Shown here piece after piece: positions 21,939 to 33,759 of a stretch of DNA of 64,000 bases. Every line of letters begins with the position of its first letter. The stretch's first letter is position 1. The stretch is from Micrasema longulum (Eukaryota; Arthropoda; Insecta; Trichoptera; Brachycentridae): NCBI GenBank assembly GCA_022494885.1, contig JAGVSM010001307.1:62001-126000 (forward strand), given 5' to 3'. A program made the position numbers and the translations under genes. The notes below the pieces were generated by a model. The model was not told the origin of the DNA. It searched no databases and worked only from the letters and a program-made list of their open reading frames with translations.

Positions 21939-22702
21939 ATAGAATTAAGAATATTCCAGAAGGAGCGTAGAATCATATTTGAATACATCGGACTGTGTTC
22001 AATAATTCCCCCACTCCGGCTTACTTTCGCCGCGCGTATTCGTGAAGTCGCCGGGTAATGTTGCTTGATGGGGAAAAAAAAATCATAACGCAAATGTAAG
22101 GTAAAAAAAGGTAATCTGTTAATTTCTCTAAAATTTTATTGTACACGCGGAAATATTGATTGACACAACAGAGTAGATAAGTAAAGGGTCATTTAATTAG
22201 AGTAATTGAATTAATGAACTTTGAACTTAAAATATAAAACAAATTTTATTTGACATAAAACGGATATTTTTATATCATGTTAAATAATATATGATGTTTT
22301 AAAGATAATGTCGTTCAAATGTCCCCCAAGGCGTTGTTTAATCCGAGGTCTAATTTTCATTAGTTCTTTTATGAGATGAGCAAAGTATGGTAAAAAAATT
22401 CTACCCTGGCAACACTAACAAAATTTCCATTTTGTTTCTTCGACAACCTGACAGATGGAAAAATAATTCAATTTTTAAGTAATGCATTTGTTATATACAC
22501 ATTTATTTGCAAATTACAGATAAAATGTGATTACATCCGGTTTCTTTAAGATCCTAGACACAACACGGCATAGTTAAATTCAAATCAGGAGTTGCGTACT
22601 GAGCGACGTCTACAATGAAACTAATTGGTCAAAACGTAAACCTAGTTGAGTCGCCTTCTGTTTGATGTGCGTATGAGGTTTCTGGACTATTCTTAATTCT
22701 AT
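21939..22702. mobile_element. TIR element beginning ATAGAATTAAGAATA, full copy
   Basis: The termini ATAGAATTAAGAATATTCCA and TGGACTATTCTTAATTCTAT are inverted. The 764-base body has no transposase. A second copy is at 59286-60042, and a lone left end is at 42437-42500. It sits directly against the preceding repeat. Confidence 0.8.
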
Positions 22703-22704
22703 GA

Positions 22705-23320
22705 TATAAAGATAAAAAAATATTAAAAATTGAGCATTTTTGTTATTTTATGCAAACCTGTAGTTCTAGTAAGTATATTTATTAAAAAAAATAATGTCAG
22801 TTTAAGTGCTATATTCATTGTTCTTTTATACAATTTTTGCATTTATTTACTTCACTGCAACCATATTTAATCCATAGACAATAAAGTGTGGAAGTATGAA
22901 AGCATTGTATATCATTAATTACGTCCTGTTATCAAAGACTTTCAAGTAACTTTTAAGAAGGATTAGTATTATTTTTTTACTATCCGGGTAAAATGCATCG
23001 TCTGGCTAGAAAAAATCCTATAATACTTACAACTGGTTACAACGCGATACTTCTCAGTATGGCTTCCCGTATTTTATTCACAGTTCACTAAATACGATAC
23101 ATAATATGTATCTGAGCTCAAATAAATACTTCATACATTATATACTATAATCCAACAAGTTACATATTTATAAATATTACAATCAATTCAATAGTACGAA
23201 ACGATTGCAATACCTCGTTGTAATATTTCGCCCAACGCACCATTAGATACGATCAAGGTTAGTAAAAAAATGGATAATGTGTGGGAGTTTTAAAAAAATA
23301 GCAACACTATAGTAATACTG
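22705..23320. other. AT-rich intergenic DNA, nothing recognised
   Basis: No repeat partner or reading frame of note was seen. Confidence 0.35.
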
Positions 23321-23325
23321 CAACT

Positions 23326-24250
23326 CCAACTGCTTGGACCTTAATCCTTTTAAGTGTTCAGTTATTACATTTAGTCGCAAAGTAAATTTTTTACGTACTA
23401 ACTATGTGCTTCAGGGTCAAAACCTCCAACGCTCATTATGTGTAAAGGATCTAGGTGTCTTCCATGATAGTAAATTACTTTTTGACACCCATGTTGACAG
23501 CATCATAAAAAAGTCATCGCGTGCGCTTGGCTTTGTTATGCGTAGCTCTACGTCGTTCACTATGGCAAAGACACTTAAAATCCTTTACTGTACATTAGTG
23601 CGAAGCAACTTAGAATATGCATCACAAATATGGAATCCTATGTACAATGTGCAGATATCACGCATTGAAAATATTCAAAAAAAAATTCGTAAAGTTCATG
23701 TGTTTCCGGTTGAAACTTGAGTTTAAATCTGACCAGTATATTCATATATGTAAAAAACATCACCTACTGCCTCTGCAAAAACGTCGCGAAATAGCGGACA
23801 TAATTTATTTACTTAAAATTGCCTCTGGTTCAATTGACTGTCCTGAACTACTTTGCAAACTTTCTATCAATGTTCCTTCCAAAGTTTTAAGAAATAACCC
23901 TCTTCTTCACATACCTCTTGTTTCATCTAATTATAGGCAAAATTCATATTTATGGCGAACTTTTAATAATTTTAATGTAATTAATAAATCATTTAACATA
24001 GATTTATTTGAAAATAATCTTAATAACGTGCGGCGTTTGCTTTCGAAATAACTCGTAGTATTTTTTTCTTTTCTTTTAAATTTACATTTAATTACTATTC
24101 ATTTTATGTTCGAGAATCTTTTTTAACTTACTGTGATACTACTTGTGAAAACCTGTAATTGGCTTATTTGTTATTTGTTTTGTTATATAAATATGTGATA
24201 ATTATAGCTGTTGGTTATCCAAATAAATAAAATAAAAAATAAAAAAAAAT
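23326..24250 (+). pseudogene. Jockey/CR1-like LINE, 5'-truncated 3' end
   Basis: NPFKCSVITFSRKVNF, DLGVFHDSKLLFDTHVD, SRALGFVMRS and SNLEYASQIWNPMY. After a one-base shift in an A-run near 23680 it continues with FRLKLEFKSDQY, LPLQKRREIADIIYL and NLNNVRRLLSK, then a stop. An AATAAATAAAATAAAA-type tail ends at 24249. Only one frameshift breaks it, so it is fairly young. Confidence 0.87.
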
Positions 24251-25008
24251 AGTCCTTAAAATATAGCTTGATCAGAATGACAGCTGTCAAACTAATTTCA
24301 TTCCTCCTCATTCCCTTTCAGCACCTAATGGTGCATAGGGCACTGCATTGTTACACCAATTGCAGCGTATATTGATCTTTATTTTTTTAATTACTTGAAT
24401 GTAAGATGATCAGTCTTACGCTTCAGGTACCAGTCCTGGGACTGTGAAATATTCCAGTGTAAAAACACCCTTTTAAATAAATATTTCATATCAACCATGC
24501 CGGGATTCGAACCCGAGACCTCTTGCATGGTAGGCAAACATGTTGATCATTACACCACGAGGCCAACAAATTCATTAGTGATGGAAATTACTAATCACTG
24601 ATCAAATAGATTTTATCAGTTATTTCATGCAATCATGAAACTCTGTTTCCGAAAATTGATATAAAAACAAAAAAAACCTATTATAGTGTGTTTAACATAA
24701 TTTTTCACTTAAAAATGAGACATTTATTCTTTTTTCATGAACGAATAATTTTTTTATTCGATCAATTTGTCCCATCTCTAACGTTTTTTCAAAATGATGT
24801 AACCTTGTAAGAACGTCGTTAATAATTAGGTTTATTATATTGATGTTGATTTATGTTTCAAGAATTGTAATAAAAAAATAAATAAACACGCCAGATACAA
24901 ATGATTTTTCGTGTATCAATATAAATAACTCCTTTGACGTTACTACAAAGTTTTGTCGTCACTTTTTCTGACAACTGTCATTCTAACCATGTTATATTTT
25001 AAGGACTA
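24250..25008. mobile_element. TIR element beginning TAGTCCTTAAAATATA, with a SINE inside
   Basis: The termini TAGTCCTTAAAATATAGCTT and AACCATG..TATATTTTAAGGACTA are inverted. SINE-1 at 24299-24570 is inserted near the left end, with AATTTCAT/AATTCATT at its borders. Its left end directly follows the poly(A) of the LINE at 23326. Confidence 0.8.
24299..24570 (-). repeat. SINE-1, full copy nested in a TIR element
   Basis: Antisense: CATTCCCTTTCAGCACCTAA, CACTGCATTG, AAGATGATCAGTCTTACGCT, CCAGTCCTGGGACTGTGAAA, GGGATTCGAACCCGAGACC (box B side) and CCACGAGGCC. Confidence 0.87.
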
Positions 25009-25104
25009 TAAACGAAATCCCTAATCATCATTCCCCTGTCCGCAATGGGCCATTTGGAATGCAATACTACAATTGCAACAAATTAGTGATTTTTTTTGTA
25101 ATAC

Positions 25105-25165
25105 ATGTACCGTATTTTGCAGACGATAAGATGCATCGAATTATAAGACGCACCCCAATTTTTTA
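25105..25165 (+). repeat. TIR-like end, GTACCGTATTTT...ATAAGACGCACC
   Basis: GACGATAAGATGCATCGAAT and ATAAGACGCACCCC are repeated in direct orientation at 25893-25935 and, inverted, at 33715-33755 (GTGCGTCTTATGGTACGAAA...ACGGTAC). It is a terminus of an unassigned DNA transposon type. Confidence 0.55.
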
Positions 25166-25179
25166 TTTTTTTATTTTTT

Positions 25180-25880
25180 ATTAATAAATTTCATAAAAGG
25201 TACACGTTTTAAAAAAAATCTATACAGATCTACTTTTATACATCTAGTAAATGTTATCACCGTAACTCTCTAAAAAAGAGACTAACTCTTGTGCTTGGAG
25301 AGTGACTTAATCTGTTGTAGTTGTTTATTTATACGAGTTTATATAATTTTGAATATACGAGTATATGAAAAAGAAAAAAAAAACACATAGAATATATAAA
25401 GAAAATAAAATAAAATAAAATAGTAATACATTCATATTAAATAACATTTAGTGCAGTTTTTACACTTGTTCAAAAAATTTCTTTAGATTTATTTATTGAT
25501 ATATTATTTTTAATTGTTTTTAGTTCATTGGGGAGATTATTATAATTTTTTACACCTTTAAAGACAAAGCTATTTTGACCATGACTTGTGTGGAATTTAG
25601 GAATTTTAATATTATTTTGGTATCTAAGTGACTTATTCATCTCAAATTCTTATATTTTTTCTTCTTTATAAATTTGTATGGTGGAATTTATTTTATAAAG
25701 AGTGTCTACTGTATGAACCTTAAATATGTTAAATAGACTTTCCGTATTGAATGTTGAGGGTTTCTTTAAAATTACTTTAATAATTAATCTTTGTACTATT
25801 TTAAGAGGGTTCAATATATTGTCATATGCACCACCCCATTCTACAATACCATATTGTAACAAAGAAATTTATCTATCAAT
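25180..25880 (-). pseudogene. LINE C-terminal reverse-transcriptase fragment
   Basis: On the minus strand: MLQYGIVEWGGAYDNILNPL, VQRLIIKVILKKPS and SLFNIFKVHTVDTLYKIN, a stop, then FKGVKNYNNLPNELKTIK in the 3' part. The LINE at 56266-57030 has the same ETVQKFILKIMLHK layout. The element splits the two CGTATTTT-type repeats at 25105 and 25893. Confidence 0.75.
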
Positions 25881-26039
25881 TTTTAGAAGAAAAAAAAATT
25901 TTTGGACGATAAGACGCATCGTACCATAAGATGCACTCCAATTGAACGTAGTTATGCAGAAAGCAGCCAGTCCAAAATTTTGAAAAAAATAGATTTTGGT
26001 GTTATCGGCTGCAGTAAGGTCTATTCTATGTTTTGTTAA

Positions 26040-27055
26040 AAACTGCCAGGGGTGGTATTCTGAACCACTCTCGTGGGCCTCTCTACCTCGTTAAAATCAT
26101 TTTGGTATCCTGAACGAATCTCGTAATAGGTATCGTTAAAACCACGCATGCGCACAGCACACAAATAAACTAACCTTGTAAATCTGGCAAACGTCAAACA
26201 TGCGACCCGCGAGATGTTTCGTTTTTAAAAATGTATGTTTATTTTTTATTGTGAGCTACTAAATTGGCAATTAAATATATTGCGTCATCTGTAAAAACTC
26301 AAAAGACGCCATTATACAAATTACGACAAATCCATTTGTGCTCATAAATTGGAGGTTCGTAAGTTTTTTTAAATTTGTCTGGACATTTTTAGTCTTTGTC
26401 AAAAATAACGGAGTTAATACAGGTAAGTACTCGTAATTAATACATTTAATCAATTTAAACACGTAATATACTGTCAAAATATTAGTCAGATCGATTTGAG
26501 GTCTTTTTTCCTCGATGCAGATCTGGCACAGTTTGAGTATGTCAGTCGGTGTTGATTATATTTTAACACTAAATTCGTTTCTAATTTATATTAATTATTA
26601 ATTTATATATACATACATTATCAAAGGGAACTCGGGATACACATTTAATGCATCTTAATCATGCTATAAAGGTTCCTAAAGATTGCCATATTGAAGCTAA
26701 TTGAATGACAAGACGATGCATTGATTGATTGTTTAGTATTCCCAAAGACATACGGTCGGCCGTCGGCTTTTGTACTTTCTACTTCTGCGTAATTCACTAT
26801 TTCAGGCATTTAAATAAATTATGTTTTTTACAGATTTTTATCAATAATGCAAACATTCTTCGCTTCCATGCAGGTGCTCCCTCGGTTAACTAGTGATAAC
26901 TATATTAAGATAATATGTTATGAGGAAAAAAATGAATCAGGTCATTAAGGAAACTGACAGGGAAGGTGTGCCTACATTAAGACAATTTCAGTAGAATTAT
27001 AATATATGGAACGCAATAAGCAATATTGGATACTTGTGGGCTAAAATAAAAAAGT
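26040..27055. other. Intergenic DNA, mostly unexplained
   Basis: At 26048-26140 two GGTATTCTGAAC.ACTCTCG-like motifs occur, related inverted to 33350-33415 and to the small hairpin at 45274-45362. The rest is AT-rich. Confidence 0.35.
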
Positions 27056-27059
27056 AAAA

Positions 27060-27551
27060 AATGAAAGGTTCCTGTAAACAATTATGCCTGCAAATGATGA
27101 ATTTTGAAGAAACTCCGGAAACTATCACAGATGATATAGTATAGGACTTCAACAATGAAGATGTTAACAAGTTAATTGAATATCACTCAGAACCTCTGTC
27201 AAATGACTGCTTAATTACAACAACTGGTAAATGAAATACACAGTTAATGTCCTTACATTTCCTTAAAAAGCTGATAAAATTGTCTTTGACAGTAAAAAAT
27301 ATGAATGAAGCCTTATCTATTTTGAAAATTAAATACAGCATGTTAATATATAGAACTCTTTATCAAGAAAACAAAAAATATGGAAGTATTTAACTAACTC
27401 TTGAAAAATTTATAAAGAATCACCTGAAAGCACTTAAACACCTCATTAACTTAATTAAAAAATACATATTTTTTACATCCCTCGACTTTCGAACATTCAA
27501 CATTCGCACACATTTTCAGGAACCAATTATGTGCGAAAGTCTACTGTATTT
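27060..27551 (+). pseudogene. pogo/Tigger-type transposase C-terminal remnant and right end
   Basis: A decayed frame reads MMNFEETPETITDDIV, a stop, DFNNEDVNKLIEYHSEPLSN, matching the acidic EDVEELLESHSEELT region after the DDE domain of Tigger-like proteins. The stretch ends with CACATAATTGG-type inverted terminus ...CGAAAGTCTACTG followed by TA. The left end was not found. Confidence 0.55.
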
Positions 27552-27895
27552 CAATGCTTGGGACAAGATGTCGCTCTAATGGTTAGTAATACTGTAATTA
27601 TATGTCTGTATACTGATAACATAATGAATCATTACATGCAAGAACATTTTTTGCTCTAATTATAATTGAAGCTGTAAGGTTTAAATATCAAATCAAAATA
27701 CATATAAATTTTAAATCCTTATTTCAGATTTGCTGTCACAATCTCTGAATGTGTAAGTACAAAATGAACCAGTGCAAGATTTGTTTGTTTGATCCCATAT
27801 CGTTGAACTTATTCTTCTGACATTCTCAATTATTAAAAGGTGTCAAACCAAAAAATAAAGTCACTAATTATTTTCATTAAGGTTGTGTAAGGTAT

Positions 27896-28285
27896 CTCAT
27901 CATTTCCCTATCCGCACCATGTGGTGCATAGGGCACTGCATTGGCGCATCAAATGCAGCATATTTCATCATCGGTTACATGAAGGTGAGGTGATCAATCT
28001 TACACTTCAGGTGCTATTCGAGGGACTGAAACATTGCAGTGAACGTTAAGAATAAATATTTTCTGTTGATCCTGCCAGGAATCGAACTTGGGACCTCAAG
28101 CACGGTCGGCAAACGCTCCGACTACTACCCTACGAGGCAGACATATCTCTACCCAATTTCCTTTTCCAGAATTTACATAAGAGTTGCCGTAAAGCCGAAA
28201 ACGCTCGTCCAGGGTTCTGCTTTCATTTTTCAAGCAGAACTGTTTCCTTTGTCAGCTTGGACACGGACAAAGGGTATGCAATATT
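27896..28285 (-). repeat. SINE-1, long-form copy
   Basis: Tail, CCAGGAATCGAACTTGGGAC box B, CGAGGC..., then the upstream block: CCCAATTTCCTTTTCCAGAA, CGCTCGTCCAGGGTTCTG, AGAACTGTTTC and GTCAGCTTGGACACGGA, all antisense. Confidence 0.8.
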
Positions 28286-28369
28286 ATGTTTCCTAGAATT
28301 CGAGTTCATTGTTGGTTGCCATAAAGGAATAATAGAGCATAATATATTTAATCAATTTATTCTAAATTT

Positions 28370-28520
28370 GTTGCAACAGAGAGGGAAAACATTTTTGAGA
28401 AGAGAATATGGAAGTATGGGCATTTACAGGGCTTATGACCAAATTGAATTTGATTAAATTATTTCTCCCTAGGGAGGAAATCCAGCCAGTCCGCAAGTAT
28501 TTGGACGTACTCATAACATT
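28370..28520 (+). repeat. Dispersed repeat R5, inverted copy
   Basis: TTGCAACAGAGAGGGAAAAC, GAAGAGAATATGGAAGT and CATTTACAGGGCTTATGACC match the reverse complement of 41865-41940. Confidence 0.65.
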
Positions 28521-28956
28521 GTTTTATTTATTTTCACTATGGTACCATATCCATAGTCTGTATTTTTTTTTTTTTAAATGTTATGTTGAATATGCATATG
28601 AACATTTAAGATTGTTTTTATTTTATTTTTTATGGCTTACAAATAATGAACAATACAATAAATTGGTATAATATCAAAATTTGTTATGTTAAGAAATTTT
28701 TCATGAATTAAATGTGAACACAACATGCACAAATAATTAATAAAGTAAAAAAAAAAACTTTTTTTAATCGACTAAATTTAATTTTTGTAACTTTTTATAA
28801 TTTTTATGTGTATTTTACATTTTTTTTGGACTTTAATATTGTTATTTTAATTTCACTAGATTTTTTCCCCTATGCTTATTATTATGGCATAACACGGCAA
28901 CAGCCTAAAAAAAATCAGTACATTAATATGTAAACTGTGAATCAATTGAGTTAAAT

Positions 28957-29120
28957 TGGGTTGTGGTCCTATGACTATCGTCATGGACTCACGGTTCAAA
29001 GGTCCGTGGTTAGAATCCCATTCCATCCCAACTTGATTCCTATTTTCTAATAGAGAGTTATTTACAACTCGTCGAAAATGGCCCTCAAAATTAAATGTTT
29101 AAGTAAATCATAAGAACACA
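28957..29120 (+). repeat. SINE-2 copy (tRNA Ser/Leu-like head)
   Basis: Head TTGGGTTGTGGTCCTATGAC, GACTCACGGTTCAAAGGTCC and GGTTAGAATCCC (box B), then CTTGATTCCTATTTTCTAAT, ACAACTCGTCGAAAATGGCC and GTAAATCATAAGAACAC. Confidence 0.78.
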
Positions 29121-29180
29121 AATCTCTTTTAAAAAAATATATAGTGAATTTTTATACCGTAGAATAAATAAATGCAGGTA

Positions 29181-29425
29181 ATCATCATCATCATTTCAAT
29201 TCCGCACCTAATTGCATAGGGCACTGCATTGGTACACCAATCGCAGCGTATCTTGATCTTTTTGTTACTTAAAGAAAAAATGATCAATCGTACGCTTGGG
29301 GTGCCAGTCAAGGGACTATGAAATATTGTACTGTAAAATCACCTTTTAAAATAAATATTTCATGTCTACCATGTCAGGAACTGAACCTGAGACCTCTTGC
29401 ATGATAAGCAAACGCGTTGAGAGGA
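29181..29425 (-). repeat. SINE-1 copy, short form
   Basis: Antisense: AATTCCGCACCTAATTGCAT, ACCAATCGCAGCGTATCTTG, GGTGCCAGTCAAGGGACTAT and GGAACTGAACCTGAGACCTC (decayed box B). Confidence 0.78.
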
Positions 29426-29429
29426 TGTG

Positions 29430-31785
29430 AGAATACATTTTCTTGTAACAAAAGGTAATATAAATAAAATAATTTCAAATGTACTGTTTTCGTAAAACTA
29501 ACTAACTAAAACTAAAGTAAATACAATTCTTGGCCAGAGCCCTTATTTCTCCCGGTGAAAGTGATCACATTAAGGTTCCTTATATTTAGAATATGTGTTT
29601 AAATATTTATGTGTGAGATACGAATATGTTTTAATTACGTGTGAAAAGGAAACTAAAACACCAAAATATTTTTTCAATAACAGTACTTGCACTGTAGTTT
29701 ATAAGTTTTTAGGTATAAAATAATAAAAAAAAACTACAAAAAACTAACTAGAATTTAGCTAATGCTCTACATTTGTGAGAAAAGGTTTGAGTGTTTGATG
29801 TAGTTGTTGTAGACTCATTTCTGTAGTCCGCTTTTCTGCTCTGCCACATATTTACTCCCATTTTCTCAGATGATCATAAAGGTGTTAAAAATTGACACCA
29901 AATTGCAACATTTGATATTTCCTCTTTGCTAAAAATAAAAAAAACAAAAAATTATATAATTTACAATACATTTTTAATTACATTTAGTACAAAATGACAT
30001 ACTAAAATAAGCACTTAAAATAGTAAAATATATCTTATTTAGGTAAGTTGGAAGTTATTCATCAGGTATTGCAATAAACCTGCCAATATACATATTTTTG
30101 TATATTGTACAAAAGTTCATCAGTACACACAAGAATCAAACACCTTAATTATTCCGCATATTGTTAAACCTTTTAAAAAGAAAACTTTGAAGGCTATATT
30201 TTGTGATTTATATGTTTTATTTTTCTCAGAGCAAATTATTATGCAGTAAAGGTAATATTTTTAAAGTTGTCTGTAGGTATTGTGATTATGATATTGCAAT
30301 TCAAATATGTGTAAGCTGATTAATTCTAAATATTCAAAATGATATAAGCGGTGTCATATGTAATGGTATAACTTTGTATTTTCCATATGGTGACAAATTT
30401 CCTTTTGTTAGGACATGCCAACGTGAGCTGTAGAGAAAATATTTAATATAATATGAATTTTAAACTAATACAAGATATTTTAATAGTACTTACTTTATTT
30501 TTTAAAAATTCTTATGTACTTTGGCTCTTAATCTGTTTAGTAATAAAAAAACATTAGAAAAAATAACAAATTGGGTATTATTTAAAGCAAATCTAATAAA
30601 TAGTTTAATATAGAAATAAATTATGATTGATATTTAAATATACAAATGTATAATAACTGTGTAGGTAGTGATATTTCATTGTTTTTACAACATCTTTAAT
30701 ACCCAGACTGGTATCTTAACTATAAAAATATATATATTACAATTTATATAATAATAACTGAAGTATTGTATCCTTTTTTATTTAGATTTATCTTTATAAT
30801 AAAGATATCAGTCATAAAGGTGAAGCGACGAATCTTGCTACTGATTATTTCAGATTTGTGAATTTAAGTACCACTTATCTTTCATTTTTTAGTAAATTAC
30901 AATTTAAAATGAGAATTTTCAAGAGTGCAAAAAAAACTTGAATTACTTAATAAATAACGTGTCCCACCTCCAAGCAGATGACGAATATATCCTATAGTTT
31001 GATATCCATATATTCCATTACAGCATAAATTTAAATAGCCAATCGATATCGTCCCTTCGAAGGATCCGCTTTACTGGTTTAATATAATCTGAAAAAATAC
31101 ACTTATAAAGGTTAAATTATTTACAGATGTTCTAAAAGAGAATGAGATTTTTTTTAGAAGATAATATCATTAAAAGTCTAGACATTTATAGAGCTTACTA
31201 TTTACTACTATTATTATTAATATTGATATAATATTTGTTTTAGTACAAAGGTATATTTAAACACCACTATTCATAACATAAATTATATTATATTACAATA
31301 ACCTTAATAATATTGTATCCTTTTTATAACACATGCTGTGAGCTATTATAAAGGGTGATGGGTTTAGCAAAACTAAATATCTTATGTGTATGCATGTCCA
31401 ATTGTCTTTCATTGTTTCTTAATAAACATTTGTAATTTTTCACGTCTCTGAGGGAGTTTGTCGTTACAAGATTCTCTTCCTTTTTTAACATATTATTTTC
31501 TGGATATTATGTATACCTGTGTTATATTTATAAATACCTAATTTTACCTTTTTATTTTCATTATTTCTATATGTGTGAATTAAGATGTTCTATTTTGTAA
31601 TGTACATATATATGAATAAATAAAATTGAAATACCACCACTAAACCACTAAACCACTAATAAAATAAATATTAATTATGAGGAAGACTAATGAACAAAGA
31701 AGACCAAGAAAGAGATGGCATGACCGAACCCAACAAATTGTTTGAGAAGGATCTCATCAGTGGTACGGGCGGTACGGCAATACGT
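29430..31785. other. AT-rich intergenic DNA, mostly unexplained
   Basis: About 2.3 kb with no reading frame of note. Near 30815-30905 lies a decayed relative of the 1026-1469 element arm. At 31560-31640 an AATAAATAAAATTGAAATA tail with ACCACTAAACCACTAAACC repeats suggests a LINE 3' end. At 31675-31760 RRPRKRWHDRTQQIV-like + strand codons suggest an RTE fragment. Confidence 0.4.
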
Positions 31786-31790
31786 TGTAA

Positions 31791-32256
31791 GGCTCCCCTC
31801 CCACTAGGCAGCCTGGCTGCGGCAGCTAATACTACATATGACGGCTTATTAGATACCGCACACTAGGCAGCCAAGAATTCCTGGCTGCGGCAGCCATAAG
31901 AACGCGTTTGACGTGCACGGCAGCCAACTGGCTGCCTGCAGCCAGAACGAGACAAAGCAAATGTATGTGATAGCCTCAGTCTCCGCGCACTTGTTGTAAC
32001 CGCCAGAAGTATTTTATGAAACGAATTTGCAATGACTTTCGATACAGAAGATCCATAAAATAATTTTGAAATGAACCCTTTCAAGTAAAGGATGAATTCA
32101 ATATCTTCTTTTTGGTTTGCGTTTCTTACGAGATAAAATGTAAACAAAAACATCTTCCACATCCATTTTATTTGGACTGGCCTTCAGGCTGGCTGCTTTA
32201 ACTAGCTGCGCAAAATTTTGACTGCGGCAGCCGGGCTGCCTAGTGGGCGGGAAGCC
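31791..32256. mobile_element. PIF/Harbinger-like MITE with TAA target duplication
   Basis: The termini GGCTCCCCTCCCACTAGGCA and its inverse at the right end agree at 31 of 35 positions. TAA stands on both sides (31788-31790 and 32257-32259), the TWA duplication typical of Harbinger elements. The sub-terminal CTGGCTGCGGCAGC motif recurs several times in both orientations. No transposase is present. Confidence 0.75.
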
Positions 32257-32259
32257 TAA

Positions 32260-33650
32260 TTATCAAAAAAAAATTAAAGGGGAACATAAATGCTGTTAAT
32301 ATATTACTTGCGATTTTAACCAAACAAAAATACCGCTGAAACGATAAGTATTTACATACATGATAATTATTTACATTACGAATATCAACAATTAAAACTA
32401 ACAGTTCGCAGTAGCGGTATTGCAGTACCACTTGCGGACATGGTAATACTTCAAAAGTTGGAAAAATCAGCACACATGCATGAGATTTTGTATGACTGCA
32501 AAAGCATGTGTGTTGTATATCCTCTGGCTGTCCCCGGGAAAACGGCTTGGTGGTTTGTTTATTTTTTACTGACACTAGCTTATTCTTAACCTTTTACAAT
32601 TTATAAATATTATAATGATTAACAACTTGAGAAAAACTCGTAAGGTAGGTTTAAACCGTACACAATATATAAGTTTGATTAAAATACCGAATTAGATAAA
32701 CATACCTTCAAATGATGATTCCTGTTGTCGCGCAAGATGTACATTTAGGGACGCTGTGGTTCGTATGCAAGTTTCTATAGAGTACAGTAGATATTTCACA
32801 GAGGTTCTATAAAAATAAACAAAATCCCTAAGGACATGCAGATCCGGGGCATACTTATCATTTACAAAAGTAGTTGAACTGTCACTGTATGTTTGTTTAT
32901 GTTTTGCATTGTTGCAATATAGAAAGTACAGTTTCGCGTGTAGAAAAAATGAATACCCCACATGGCAAACGTTATAAATTTTCATCAGGATAGCAAAAGC
33001 GTTATATTTTGTAATAGGTATATTCATCTCGTCAGTGACGCATGCGCACGAGTATTTTTTCTCATTTTCGCCACTCACGCTCTTGCGGTAAGATATCGAA
33101 CTATGAAACGTCAATTATAAAACCGTCTAAATAACGAGAAATAACGATTGAGGTTTGGTAAATTCAACATAATTAAGTATTTTGGGTCATTCTTAAGGTC
33201 ACAATAATGTTTCTATTGAAAATCATTATTTTTGGTTTTATGTGTTCGAATTCATTTACGTAATTTGACATGTAATCATCAGAATTGCCATATGGAAAAC
33301 CAAGTTTAACCGCGTTCAAAAAATAAAAATCCCTAAATTACACCACGTTATATTCTCGTCCGAAAGTCGAGATCATCTCGTGGGTGTCGAGAGTGATCAG
33401 AATACCACTGCAGGTCGTTTTCGTACAAAAACTTTTTGAAAATAGTGTCGATCTCAAAAACGACATTTCACAATTTGCAGAAAACACCTACAGCACTAGA
33501 ATAATCTTACGGTATTTTAAAAATCATAGAAACTGGTCAAACATGTAATTAGATTATTGTTCGTAACATTAAAAAACTAATATATTCATTGTTTATCATT
33601 TGTCAAAAGTCGAAAACATTCCAACTGTTGTGTAGATTCGATTATTCACC
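32260..33650. other. Intergenic DNA with an unassigned minus-strand open frame
   Basis: A 140-codon minus-strand frame (33114-32692) contains HLARQQESSFEG immediately before a GTATGT donor-like site, so it could be a decayed first exon of a transposon or gene. I recognise no domain. The rest is AT-rich. Confidence 0.35.
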
Positions 33651-33714
33651 CTTTTCACAAAAGTGCTATTATCTCAGTTTCACTTTTCTATTGCTGGTTG
33701 AATTTTCAGAGTAA

Positions 33715-33755
33715 AAAAGTGCGTCTTATGGTACGAAAAATACGGTACTTACAAA
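33715..33755 (-). repeat. TIR-like end, inverted partner of 25105
   Basis: GTGCGTCTTATGGTACGAAA followed by ATACGGTAC is the reverse complement type of the 25105 end. Confidence 0.55.
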
Positions 33756-33759
33756 CACG

